Assembly (NCBI GenBank): GCA_964447205.1
Contig: CAYUSB010000038.1
Span: forward strand, 1-64,000
DNA length: 64,000 nucleotides
Direction: 5' to 3'
DNA from: JAEUKH01 sp964447205
Lineage (GTDB): Bacteria; Myxococcota_A; Polyangia; Polyangiales; Ga0077539
Shown here: positions 7,565 to 15,791 of the stretch, piece by piece
How positions within the stretch are numbered: position 1 is the first letter of the stretch
How the letters are laid out: each line of letters opens with the position of its first letter
Translations under genes and position numbers: made by a program
Notes under the pieces: model-generated
Database searches by the model: none
Told to the model about the DNA's origin: nothing
The model's input: the letters and a program-made list of their open reading frames with translations, nothing else

Positions 7565-8137
7565 ATGCCCTCCCCCGACCCTGCCATCGACCGCGTGGCC
7601 CATCTCGTGGCGACCCATCGCCCCGCCCTGGTGGCCTTCGTGGCCCGCAGGCTCGGGGCCCTCCCGGGCGACCTCGCCGACGACGTGGTCTCGATCGCGA
7701 CCGAGCGGGCCCTGCGCCACGCCGACCAGCTCGCCGACCCCGCGGCGGGACGGGCCTGGCTCTACCGCATCGTGCGCAACGTCCTGGCCGAGCAGCTCCG
7801 CGGGCGCCGCCCCGAAGGCCCCCTGCCCGACGACGACGCCCTCCCCGCGGCCCCCGAGGCGCCCTCCGCGGGCAACGCCTGCGCGTGTGTCCTGCGCCTC
7901 GCCGAGGCCCTCCCGGCGGTCCAGTCCGCGCTGGTCTCCCGCGCCCTCGTCGGCGACGAGCGGCTGACCGACATCGCCCCGAGCCTCGGGGTGAGCGCCA
8001 ACGCGGCCACCGTGCGGCTGCATCGGGCCCGGGCGACCCTGCGCGATCAGCTCCGGGACTGCTGCGGCACGACCTCGCTCAAGCACTGCCTCGACTGCAC
8101 CTGCGACGGGGTCCGACGCTGCGGGTCGCCGACCTGA
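7565..8137 (+). CDS. CorE-like ECF sigma factor with C-terminal Cys-rich domain
   Basis: A 190-residue ECF sigma factor. Region 2 is at about 15-80 (DLADDVVSIATERALRHADQ and WLYRIVRNVLAEQLR) and region 4 at about 110-160 with a helix-turn-helix (LTDIAPSLGVSANAATVRLH). It has two cysteines in the linker (C106-A-C108) and a Cys-rich tail from C166: CC, then HCLDCTC (C175, C178, C180) and C186. CorE of Myxococcus xanthus and its relatives (ECF44 type) carry just such linker and tail cysteines and switch on in response to copper or cadmium/zinc binding, without an anti-sigma factor; no anti-sigma gene is seen here either. The upstream metallothionein-like gene is a plausible target. Confidence 0.82.
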   Translation: MPSPDPAIDRVAHLVATHRPALVAFVARRLGALPGDLADDVVSIATERALRHADQLADPAAGRAWLYRIVRNVLAEQLRGRRPEGPLPDDDALPAAPEAPSAGNACACVLRLAEALPAVQSALVSRALVGDERLTDIAPSLGVSANAATVRLHRARATLRDQLRDCCGTTSLKHCLDCTCDGVRRCGSPT

Positions 8138-8207
8138 GGCGCGCCGCACAAACCCAGGGCTGGCAACGGAGCCGACGGGCTGCTGGCAACGCGCCACGCG
8201 CAGCGAG

Positions 8208-8329
8208 GCCGCAAGGGCGCAAGGGTCGCAAGGGGCAACGAGGTTTCGTGTGCGGAAGTGCGGAGGGTCGATCACGACGCTTCGTGGTCCGCCCCGTTCC
8301 GGCCCTTGCGCACCTTGCGCCCTTGCGGC
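8208..8329. repeat. Imperfect 28-bp inverted repeat between convergent genes
   Basis: A segment at 8208-8236 built from GCAAGG units is matched by its near-complement at 8302-8329, so the two arms can pair over about 28 bp with a few mismatches around a 65-base centre. It lies between the convergent sigma-factor and MAPEG genes. It could be a bidirectional terminator or a dispersed repeat; no coding capacity was seen in it. Confidence 0.5.
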
Positions 8330-8360
8330 TTCCGTCTCCTCCGCCCGCCATCGCCCCTCG

Positions 8361-8789
8361 TCAGGGCATGACGGCGAGGGCCGCCCGGGCCGTGAGCCCC
8401 ATCAGCACCACCGAGCTCACAAAAAACAGCACAAACCGCACCTCGATCTTGTTGACGGTGGCCTGAAACACGCTGTGCACGACCCGGAGGCCGACGTAGC
8501 CCCAGGCGAGGGCGGCGTCGGTGCCCTCGGCCCGGGTGGTCAAGGCCAGGACGAGGGCCACGGCGTAGAAGAGGGTGGGCTGCTCGAAGAGGTGGTTGTG
8601 GTTGTCGGCCTTCCAGCGCACGGAAGCGGGCAGCTGGGCCATCTGCTCGCCGCGGGGGGCCGTGGGGTCGAGCCTCATCTTCGCCCGGCGAATGGCGGGG
8701 ATGCGGGTGACGTACATCCACGCCCACATCACGAAGGTCCACACGACGAGGGCCACCACAGGGCGGAGGAGGGCGAGGGAGGGGTGCAT
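8361..8789 (-). CDS. MAPEG-family membrane protein
   Basis: A 142-residue integral membrane protein with about four hydrophobic segments (9-28, 70-88, 93-108, 117-138). The central KADNHNHLFEQPTLFYA is the signature seen in bacterial MAPEG proteins (membrane-associated eicosanoid/glutathione metabolism family). Those characterised are glutathione transferases or peroxidases, but many bacterial members have no known reaction. Length is normal for the family. It is on the minus strand next to the PAP2 gene with a 30-bp gap, so the two could be co-transcribed. Confidence 0.85.
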   Translation of the reverse strand: MHPSLALLRPVVALVVWTFVMWAWMYVTRIPAIRRAKMRLDPTAPRGEQMAQLPASVRWKADNHNHLFEQPTLFYAVALVLALTTRAEGTDAALAWGYVGLRVVHSVFQATVNKIEVRFVLFFVSSVVLMGLTARAALAVMP

Positions 8790-8821
8790 CGACCTGGGAC
8801 ACTAACAGCCCCGATGCCCGT

Positions 8822-9631
8822 TCAGAACATCCCCCCGAGCGACACCCCGGCCCCGGCCGCGAGGGCCATCGGGGTCACGTGCACCCGCCGCGAGTGCAGG
8901 GCGGGAATGGCCCACCCGGCGGCCGACCCGATGATGGCCCCGGCGAACACGTCGCTCGGGAAATGCGCCCCCGACGCGATGCGCGAGACCCCCACGAAGG
9001 TCGCGATCGACAGCCCCACCCCGAGGGCCGTCCAGGCCACCAGGGGCCGGGCCGAGCGCCGCAAGACCTGAAACATCCCCACGGCCACGGCGAAGGCGTT
9101 GGCCGTGTGCCCGCTGAAGAACGACAGGCTCGCGTTGCCCCGCATCCGCGCGTCGAGGGGAGCCCCCTCGCCGTACACCAGGGGCCGCGGACGCCGCACC
9201 GCGTAGTTGAACAAGATGGCCATCGTGTTGGCCACCATCACCGACTCCAAGACCACCAGGGTGTCGTCGATCGAGCTCGGGAAACCCTCGTGAACGGCGA
9301 GGCCCGCGATGGCCAGGGCCCCGAACGACAGGACGGTCGCGTCGGACACCCGCTGCCACCCCGGCACGTACGTCCCGGCCACGGTGCGGTCGAGGGGGTT
9401 GAGGGTCGACGGGTCGCAGCGCGGGGCGCAGTGCGGGGGCCCGAACTCGTCCGCCAAAAACCACACCGCGAGCACGGGGGTGGTGGCGGCCATCAGGGGC
9501 AGGTCGACCGAGGGGTTGAGCCGGTAGACCCGGCGTTGGGATGGAGGCTGGGGCTGGGCCTCCGCGTGGGCGGGGCCGAGCGCGACGAGGCAGAGGCCGA
9601 CCAGGGCGGCGGTCACAGCGGGCTTCACCAT
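8822..9631 (-). CDS. PAP2-family membrane phosphatase
   Basis: A 269-residue protein with a signal-like N-terminus (1-24, ending in AEAQ) and several hydrophobic helices. The PAP2 motifs are present as RRPRP (part of KXXXXXXRP), SFFSGHTANAF (PSGH-like, catalytic His) and SRIASGAHFPSDV (SRxxxxxHxxxD). Such enzymes remove phosphate from undecaprenyl pyrophosphate, phosphatidic acid or similar lipids on the periplasmic side. The start at 9631 overlaps the last codons of the upstream RCC1-repeat gene by 7 nt, implying translational coupling. Confidence 0.82.
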   Translation of the reverse strand: MVKPAVTAALVGLCLVALGPAHAEAQPQPPSQRRVYRLNPSVDLPLMAATTPVLAVWFLADEFGPPHCAPRCDPSTLNPLDRTVAGTYVPGWQRVSDATVLSFGALAIAGLAVHEGFPSSIDDTLVVLESVMVANTMAILFNYAVRRPRPLVYGEGAPLDARMRGNASLSFFSGHTANAFAVAVGMFQVLRRSARPLVAWTALGVGLSIATFVGVSRIASGAHFPSDVFAGAIIGSAAGWAIPALHSRRVHVTPMALAAGAGVSLGGMF

Positions 9632-11307
9632 ACGATGCGCACCGGACTGTAGGCGTGTTGATCCTCGCCGGCGCCGACCGTGCCCAGGTGGCGACCCCAA
9701 CAGCGCAGGTCGGCTCCGCCGCGCCAGGCGCACATGGCCAGCAGGCCCGGGAACAAACGACGAACGCCGTCGAGGCCAGGCACCTGCTGCGGGACGACGA
9801 AGCGGCCCGTGTTGCCATTGCCGTTGCCCACAAACTGCTCCTCGCCCCAACACCATACAGTGCCGTCGGTGCGCAAGCCACAGGTGGCCGAGCCTCCCAC
9901 CACCACCTGGGTCGCCTGGGTGAGCACCTGGATGGGCATGGTGCGCACGGAGAACATCCCGTCGCCCACCGCCCCGCCCCTGCCCCAGCACCACACCGTC
10001 GCGTCAGTGCGTACCACGCAGGCACTCAAGCCGCCCACCGACACCGAGCGTACGTTGGTGATCCCGGGCACGGACACCAGCACCAACGATCGACTCCTCG
10101 AGTCTACGGGCTCCGCCGCGCCGAGTAGACCGTGCTCATTATTCCCCCAGCAGCGCAGCTCCCCGCCCGTAAACACACCGCAGCTCGTCCGGGTCGCCAT
10201 CGCCACCCGCTCGATGCCTGGAAAGGCCACCGCGTGAGGGGCCACGCCCATCGAGGTCGCGTCGAGGGTGCCGTCCCCGAGCTGGCCCTCGTCGTTCTGC
10301 CCCCAGACCGTGGCGAGGCCTGGAGCCGTGATCGAGATGCCGTTGGCAAACCCGAAGGCCAAGGTCCCCCCAGGAATCGGGGTCGCCGTGGGCACGAACA
10401 CGTTTGGGCCGGTGTGTCCAAACCGGCCGGAGTCGTTTCTGCCCCAACACCACACGGGCATCGTCTGGCCTGCGCGCGCCACACAGAAAGAGGCCCCCGC
10501 CAGGTGGATCTCCTGCACCCCGGTCAGGTCGCGCACCAGGCCAGGGGCCAGGCACCCCAGGGTGTCCCCGTTGCCGAGGTGGCTCACGGAGGAGTCGGTC
10601 GACGACCAACAGCGGACGGTCCCGTCGGAGAAGAGCGTGCAGGCCGACGCCGGGGCGAGGGCCACGTCGACGACGTCACAGCCCGTGTCCACCTCGGGCG
10701 TACAAGCCCACGGGGCGCGTCGCAGGGCGCACGAGGTCCCCGCGTCCCCCGACGGGATGCCCGTGTCCCCTGACGGGCTCCCCGTATCGCCCGGAGTAGA
10801 CCCATCCCCGCCCGCGTCGACGGCCGGTCGGGAGGCCACCACGGGATCGCGCGGGTTGGGGTTGGGGTCATTGCGCAGAACGTCGCGCAAGACCCCGGCG
10901 TCGTCGAGGAAGGGGTGCCCCACGCAGACCCCGAAGGTGGTGTCGCAGGTGAGGTCGCGGCGCAGGGTCTGGCAGTCATAGTCGGCCCGGCACTGGACCT
11001 GGCAGAGCCGTTCGGGCGAGCACACCCGGCCCTGGAGGCAGTGGCTCGACCACACGCAGGCCGTGTCCGCAACCTCGGGCGGATAACAGACGAAGACATC
11101 GACCTGACCGGCCGAGAGGCAGCGGCCGCGGTTGACGCAGTCACGGTCGGTGCGACAAGGCGCTCGACAGCGCCGGGCCGCGCAGACGAGCGGGGTGGCG
11201 CACTCGTCGTTGAAGCTGCAGACCCCCTCCGAGGACACGTCGCGCGGACGGGTGATCTCCCCGCAGGACCCGAGCAGCAGACACGCCACGAGCCATCCGC
11301 CCCGCAC
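9625..11307 (-). CDS. Cys-rich lipoprotein with RCC1-type repeats
   Basis: A 560-residue lipoprotein: the lipobox LLLGSC puts the lipidated Cys at residue 15. Residues 25-135 hold a Cys-rich region with repeated C-x(3-6)-D-C elements (FNDEC, RTDRDC, RADYDC), as in many myxobacterial surface proteins. A Gly/Asp/Pro linker follows (about 145-190). The rest is RCC1-like repeats with the recurring pattern C-x-L-x(2)-DG-T-V-x-CWG and alternating GxG blocks, predicting a seven-bladed propeller. Such propellers bind proteins or sugars; the ligand is unknown. The downstream PAP2 gene overlaps it, and the upstream neighbour at 11311 is a shorter paralogue of its Cys-rich part. Confidence 0.75.
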   Translation of the reverse strand: MRGGWLVACLLLGSCGEITRPRDVSSEGVCSFNDECATPLVCAARRCRAPCRTDRDCVNRGRCLSAGQVDVFVCYPPEVADTACVWSSHCLQGRVCSPERLCQVQCRADYDCQTLRRDLTCDTTFGVCVGHPFLDDAGVLRDVLRNDPNPNPRDPVVASRPAVDAGGDGSTPGDTGSPSGDTGIPSGDAGTSCALRRAPWACTPEVDTGCDVVDVALAPASACTLFSDGTVRCWSSTDSSVSHLGNGDTLGCLAPGLVRDLTGVQEIHLAGASFCVARAGQTMPVWCWGRNDSGRFGHTGPNVFVPTATPIPGGTLAFGFANGISITAPGLATVWGQNDEGQLGDGTLDATSMGVAPHAVAFPGIERVAMATRTSCGVFTGGELRCWGNNEHGLLGAAEPVDSRSRSLVLVSVPGITNVRSVSVGGLSACVVRTDATVWCWGRGGAVGDGMFSVRTMPIQVLTQATQVVVGGSATCGLRTDGTVWCWGEEQFVGNGNGNTGRFVVPQQVPGLDGVRRLFPGLLAMCAWRGGADLRCWGRHLGTVGAGEDQHAYSPVRIVW

Positions 11308-11310
11308 GGT

Positions 11311-11757
11311 TCATGGCCCCCCGTCCTGCGCGGCGAAGACCGGGTGGGCGTCGCAGGTGTACTCGGGCAATCGGCAGCGGGCCGACATCTCGTACGGGTA
11401 CGCGATGCGGCAGTCGTAGTCGGTGCGGCACTGATAGATGCACTCGCGTGTAGGCCCGCAGACGAAGGGCGAGTCGCAGTCGCTGTTGTGCACGCAGCCC
11501 ACGCTCAGGTGCCCAGGCTCGTAACAGACCCGCTTCTCCTGTTGGCCCGCCGAGCGGCAGCGCCAGGTGTTGGTGCAGTCGCGGTCGGTGCGACACTCGG
11601 CCCGGCACTGCCGGGCGGCGCACAGGAGACCCGGGGCGCACTCGTCGTTGAAGTTGCACTCGGCCAGGAGCCCGCGGCGTTCGGGCTCGAGGCCCCCGCA
11701 CCCCACGGAGACCAGCAGCCCGAGCAGTACAAACGCGCGTGTGGTCGGTGCGATCAT
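11311..11757 (-). CDS. Cys-rich lipoprotein, paralogue of the RCC1 protein N-terminus
   Basis: A 148-residue lipoprotein with lipobox LVSVGC (Cys at about residue 20). Its 15 or so cysteines sit in the same pattern as residues 25-135 of the next protein: CNFNDECA, CRAECRTDRDC, VCYEPGHLSVGC and CRTDYDC. The two genes lie in tandem 3 bp apart, so a local duplication followed by gain or loss of the RCC1 propeller is the simplest explanation. It has no enzymatic motif. The 117 bp upstream separates it from the divergent TPR/PEGA gene and must hold both promoters. Confidence 0.7.
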   Translation of the reverse strand: MIAPTTRAFVLLGLLVSVGCGGLEPERRGLLAECNFNDECAPGLLCAARQCRAECRTDRDCTNTWRCRSAGQQEKRVCYEPGHLSVGCVHNSDCDSPFVCGPTRECIYQCRTDYDCRIAYPYEMSARCRLPEYTCDAHPVFAAQDGGP

Positions 11758-11874
11758 CGCGGATTCCCCTCGGAGGGAGAGATCATCCGGGCTGTAGGTC
11801 GGGGCGTCAATCCCGGACTTGACAACCCTGGTGCCCGACCGCGATCGTCGCGGCGTCTACAGGAGGAGGCGGTC

Positions 11875-13293
11875 ATGGGACCGAGCGGGGCGGTGGTATT
11901 GGGCAGCGTCCTCCTCGCAACGGCTGCGGGGTGGGGGCAGGTCCGTCCCGGGACGGAGGGCGACGCCCGGGCGAGTTTTGCTCGGGCCGTGTCGCTCTAC
12001 GCCGACGGCGACCACGAGGCCGCCCTGGTGGAGTTTCAGCGGGCCTACGCCCTCAGCCAGAACCCCAACCTGCTTTACAACCTCGGGGCCGTGTACGAGG
12101 CCCTCGGCCGCTTCGTCGAGGCCCGCGACGCCCTCGAAGCCTATCGTACCCAGGGGGCCCGCCCCCAGGTCGCGGCCCGCGGGGCCGAGCTCACCGCCCG
12201 CCTCGCCCAACTCCGGGAGCGCATCGGGACCCTCCGGGTGACCGCGCCTACCGAGGGAATGCGGGTCTTCCTCGACGGGCGCGAGGTCTCGGCCGAGCGG
12301 GCCCGCAACGGGGTGGCCGTGTCGGCGGGGCGAAGACGGGTGCGGATGGAGGCCCCCGGGTTTGTCCCCCGCGAGGTGGAGCTCGACGTCTCTGGAGGCA
12401 GCGAGCACACCGTCGACACCCCCCTCGAACGGCGCCGGGCCCCCCTCACCCTGCGCTGCGACACCGACGGGGCCACCGTTCGTATGGACGGGGTCGAGGT
12501 GGCCCGGACCCCCTTGGAGAGCCCCCTCTCGCTCCCCGAAGGGACCCGACGGGTGGAGGTCTCCCGGCCCGGATACCTCGGGGTCGTCCGCGAGGTCGAG
12601 CTCGGACCCGCCGGGGCGGTGGTCGACGTGGCCCTCGCGTGGGATCCGGCCATGGCCCCGTCGGTGGCGGCCCGCCTGCGGGTCGAGAGCAACGTGAACT
12701 TCCCCGCCACGAGCCTCGACGGTCGGAGCTTCGTGAGCGACGGGACGGCCCCCGTCCCCCCGGGGCCCCACGTGCTGCGAGTGGCCCGGGTGGGCCATGT
12801 TCCGGCCACGCGGGAGGTGGTGTTGGAGGTGGGAGACAACACCGCCCGGGTCTGGCTCGACGCCACCCCGGGCCTGCGCGACGCCTACGCCGCCCAGGTG
12901 CGCAGGCAACGCACGGTAGCGTATGTGTTCCTGGGAGGCGGGCTGGCGATGCTGGCGGGGGCAGTGCCCTTGACCGTGATCGGGCTCGCCGATCGGAGCG
13001 CGGCCCAGTCCGAGGTCGACCGCATCGACGCCGACGAACGGAACTGCGTGCGGGACGGGTGCCCCATCGACACGATCGAGTTCAACGCCCAACGAGATCC
13101 CCACCTCGAGGCCTTCCGCACGGCCTCCCTGCAGGCCATTGCGGGCGGCATCTTGTCTGGGGTCGGCCTCGCCGCGACCATCACGGGGGTGGTCCTGCGG
13201 GTGCGCTCCGACCCCTCCGACCGGTACGAACGGCCCGCCCACTGGTCCCTCTCCCCGGGCCCCGGTTCGCTCCACCTCCAGGGGACCTTCTAG
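11875..13293 (+). CDS. TPR and PEGA-domain membrane protein
   Basis: A 472-residue protein. It has a signal peptide (1-22), then a TPR region (about 28-105: ASFARAVSLYADGDHEAAL, then QNPNLLYNLGAVYEALGRF), then three or four PEGA-type units (about 120-345) with DG-x-EV and TP-L motifs. Near 350-372 is a hydrophobic segment (VAYVFLGGGLAMLAGAVPL), then a cytosol-like loop and a second hydrophobic segment near 420-440. This layout is common in myxobacteria for envelope proteins of unknown role. ATG 11875 has AGGAGGA at 11861-11867. Only 3 bp separate it from the PEGA kinase gene, so the two are almost certainly one operon. Confidence 0.8.
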   Translation: MGPSGAVVLGSVLLATAAGWGQVRPGTEGDARASFARAVSLYADGDHEAALVEFQRAYALSQNPNLLYNLGAVYEALGRFVEARDALEAYRTQGARPQVAARGAELTARLAQLRERIGTLRVTAPTEGMRVFLDGREVSAERARNGVAVSAGRRRVRMEAPGFVPREVELDVSGGSEHTVDTPLERRRAPLTLRCDTDGATVRMDGVEVARTPLESPLSLPEGTRRVEVSRPGYLGVVREVELGPAGAVVDVALAWDPAMAPSVAARLRVESNVNFPATSLDGRSFVSDGTAPVPPGPHVLRVARVGHVPATREVVLEVGDNTARVWLDATPGLRDAYAAQVRRQRTVAYVFLGGGLAMLAGAVPLTVIGLADRSAAQSEVDRIDADERNCVRDGCPIDTIEFNAQRDPHLEAFRTASLQAIAGGILSGVGLAATITGVVLRVRSDPSDRYERPAHWSLSPGPGSLHLQGTF

Positions 13294-13296
13294 GCC

Positions 13297-14802
13297 GTGC
13301 GCGACACCGACGACCCGGGGCCCGACACTCCAGACCCCGCCGACCCCGACCTCGACGACGCCGCGGGACGGGCCCCGACCCTCGCCCCGGGGCACCTGGT
13401 GTCCGGCAGGTTTCGTATCGAATCTCTCCTCGGCAGCGGCGGAATGGGCGCCGTCCACGCAGCCACCCACCTCGCCCTCGACCGCCGGGTGGCCCTCAAG
13501 GTCTTGCACCCCGCCCTCACCCGCGACCCCTCCCTGGTGGCCCGCTTCCGTCGTGAGGCCCGCACGATGGCCGGGCTACGCCACCCCAACATCGTCGAGG
13601 TCATCGACGCGGGCGAAGACGCCGGGATGATCTTCCTGGTGATGGAGTTTCTCCAGGGGACGGCCTTCAGCGACTGGGTCGAGGCCCACCTCCCCTGCGA
13701 CCCCGCCGAGCTTCTGCCCCTGCTGCTCCCCGTCGGGCGGGCCCTGTCGTTCGTGCACGCCAAGGGCATCGTGCACCGCGATGTAAAACCCGACAACATC
13801 TTCCTGGTCACCGGCGACAACGGGGCCCTCGTGCCGAAGCTCCTCGACTTCGGCATCGCCCGCCCGATGTCCAGGGAGGGCTCCCTCACCGCCACCGGGA
13901 TGATCCTCGGGACCCCCGCGTACATGGCCCCCGAGCAGGCCTGGGGCCTCAAGGAGATCACCCCCGCGGCCGACCAGTGGGCCTTCGGGGCCATGCTCTA
14001 CGAGGCCCTCTCGGGGCAGCTCCCGCATCAGTGCGACTCGCCCCACGCCCTCATCGTGCGGCGCGTCTCCGAGGAGCCCCAACCCCTCGAGACCCTGCGC
14101 CCCGCCCTCGACCCCGCCCTCACCCGCGTCGTGATGCGGGCCCTCTCCAAAGACGCCGACGCCCGGTACGAGAGCATGGACGCCCTCGTGGCGGCCCTGT
14201 CGGCCTCCCTCGACGCCCGGCCCGTCTCCACGGCCCCGCCCGCACCCACACCCGCACCTTCGCCCGTCCCCGTCTTCGCCCCTCCGCCCAGACCTGTGCC
14301 CACATCGGTCTGGCCACGCGTCGTGGGGGCCCTCGTCCTGGCAGGGGTCGTCGTGGCCTCTGGGGCCGCGATCGTACACCGCGGGGATAGGCCCACCCCC
14401 TCGCCGTCTCGGCCCCTGACGGCCCCCCTGCGGCCCACCACGCCGCCGCGGCCTGGGGTCGCCCCGGCGGCCGTCACCCTGCGCTTCGACTTCACCCCGC
14501 CCGACGCCCGGATCATCCTCGACGGGGCCGACCTCGGGGCCGGCCACGCCTCGATCGAGCTCCCTCCGGGCGGCCTTCACGCCCTGCGGGTCGAGGCCGA
14601 GGGGTACGCCCCCTTCGTCGAGACCCTGCGGGCCGAGGGCGACCGACACGTCTCGGGAGCCCTCGTGCGGACGGGGAACGACGCCGGGAGGCCCGAGGTG
14701 GGGGCCGTCTCCCCCCGCAGGGTGACCGCTCCACCGCCGCGGGACGGCGCCTTCCGGGTGCCCGCGGGGAGGCGACCCATCGATACCCAATGGCCGCCGT
14801 AG
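13297..14802 (+). CDS. Hanks-type Ser/Thr protein kinase with PEGA domain
   Basis: A 501-residue membrane-anchored kinase starting at GTG 13297. The kinase domain spans about residues 34-310: Gly loop LLGSGGMGAVHAA, K68 in VALKVL, HRDVKPDN with catalytic D162, LDFGIA with metal-binding D184, and GTPAYMAPEQA in the activation segment; all essential residues are present. A Pro/Ala linker, one transmembrane segment (about 340-362), a second Pro-rich linker and one PEGA-like domain (about 390-445, FTPPDARIILDGADLG) follow. The extracytoplasmic PEGA domain is presumably a sensor or anchor. It is co-transcribed with a TPR/PEGA protein, a likely partner or substrate. Confidence 0.92.
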   Translation: MRDTDDPGPDTPDPADPDLDDAAGRAPTLAPGHLVSGRFRIESLLGSGGMGAVHAATHLALDRRVALKVLHPALTRDPSLVARFRREARTMAGLRHPNIVEVIDAGEDAGMIFLVMEFLQGTAFSDWVEAHLPCDPAELLPLLLPVGRALSFVHAKGIVHRDVKPDNIFLVTGDNGALVPKLLDFGIARPMSREGSLTATGMILGTPAYMAPEQAWGLKEITPAADQWAFGAMLYEALSGQLPHQCDSPHALIVRRVSEEPQPLETLRPALDPALTRVVMRALSKDADARYESMDALVAALSASLDARPVSTAPPAPTPAPSPVPVFAPPPRPVPTSVWPRVVGALVLAGVVVASGAAIVHRGDRPTPSPSRPLTAPLRPTTPPRPGVAPAAVTLRFDFTPPDARIILDGADLGAGHASIELPPGGLHALRVEAEGYAPFVETLRAEGDRHVSGALVRTGNDAGRPEVGAVSPRRVTAPPPRDGAFRVPAGRRPIDTQWPP

Positions 14803-14807
14803 GGCCT

Positions 14808-15589
14808 TCACCCGCCCCGGGCGCAGCGTACCCCGACGTGGTTGAACCGAAACGACCCCACGTACCGGTTGCGGGCCGCGGCGCGGGCGACGGAGGGTTG
14901 GTTGATGTTCCAACTGCCGCCGCGAACGACCCGGGAGGCGTTCTCTGGGGCGTCGGTCGCACCGTCGCCTGCCACGGATCCCGCCGCGTCGTGGCGGCGG
15001 TAGGCGTCGGGAAGGTACCTGTCCTCGATCCACTCCCAGACGTGGCCCCCGAGGTTGAAGACCCGCCCTTCGACACGATCGGCCGGGGTGGCCCCCTCCA
15101 GAAACGAGTCGACCGGGGCGAGGGCCCCGTACGCGTCGCGCCAGCCGACGGGGACCTCCCGCCTGCCCCGTCCACGCGCAGTACCGTGCAGCCTGGGCCC
15201 AGGGGAGGCAGTTGATGGGGCTGCCGACCTGGTCAAGGTGGTTGCCCATGCAGAACCGACTCGCGTCCCGACGGGTCTCCGCGGCGATCCCGGGCCAGTC
15301 GACGGTGGTCGGGGCCGGGTCGCAGTGGCCCGCCCCCACGCAGGCCTGATACGCGCTCAGGGAGGCCTCCGTCCGGTCGATGCAGAAGGTCGGGAGGGTC
15401 ACCCGGTGCTCGGGGTGCTCGTCGGCCTCGCCTTCTCCGTCGGCAGAGCCCATCTGGAAGCTGCCCCCGGTCACCCGGGCCACGTCCGCGGGGCACGGGG
15501 ACGGTGGAGGCCCGGTCTGAGCCCCGGACGCGGGCCCGGGCCGAGGCGGCGACCTGGGCGCCCTCGGCGATCTCACCGAGCAGGTGCAT
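14808..15589 (-). pseudogene. Broken formylglycine-generating-enzyme-like (FGE/SUMF1) gene
   Basis: Two minus-strand frames recover the two ends of an FGE-sulfatase domain. One, around 15490-15190, reads VTGGSFQMGSADGEGEADEH, CIDRTEASLSAYQACV, and NCLPWAQAARYCAWTG. The other, ending at 14808, reads VFNLGGHVWEWIEDRYLP, then SRVVRGGSWNINQPSVARAA and GVRCARGG. The segment normally joining them (RLPTEAEWEYAARG) is missing and the frame changes there, near 15190, so an internal deletion with frameshift is likely. Upstream of about 15550 a third frame looks coding, and a MITE begins at 15629, so the 5' end is also disturbed. If expressed it would be non-functional. Confidence 0.75.
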
Positions 15590-15628
15590 CCCGTCCTCGA
15601 CCTCGCCCTGGTCGTCGACCGACTCCCA

Positions 15629-15791
15629 CTAAACCACGTCCAGTTCGGGATCCGTAGTTTTCGCCGCAGATCCGCGGCGCGCTGCGGCGTCAGCCCTCCT
15701 CGCCGGGCATTCAGCCCGCCGTCGTCGCCCTTCCTTGCCTGGCTTGCGTCTCGTTGAGAAAACTACACATCCCGAACTGGACGTGGTTTAG
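15629..15791. mobile_element. 163-bp MITE with 33-bp terminal inverted repeats
   Basis: The left end (15629-15661, beginning CTAAACCACGTCCAGTTCGG) and the right end (15759-15791) are inverted copies that differ at only two positions. The 97-bp core has no coding capacity. If the element is taken to begin at AACCACG, a TA dinucleotide sits directly outside both ends, as expected for IS630/Tc1-mariner-type insertion; a different boundary is possible. Its right end supplies the TAA stop of the gene at 15788 and its left end abuts the broken FGE-like gene. The mobilising transposase is not in this window. Confidence 0.8.

Noticed and set aside
5825..8275. An 816-codon minus-strand open frame opposite the amidohydrolase and sigma factor.
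   Set aside because: Shadow frame without motifs; the plus strand carries the amidohydrolase metal ligands and ECF regions.
10915..11874. A 320-codon extension in front of the TPR/PEGA protein.
   Set aside because: It runs through the two Cys-rich lipoprotein genes on the other strand; the signal peptide and AGGAGGA at 11861 fix the start at 11875.
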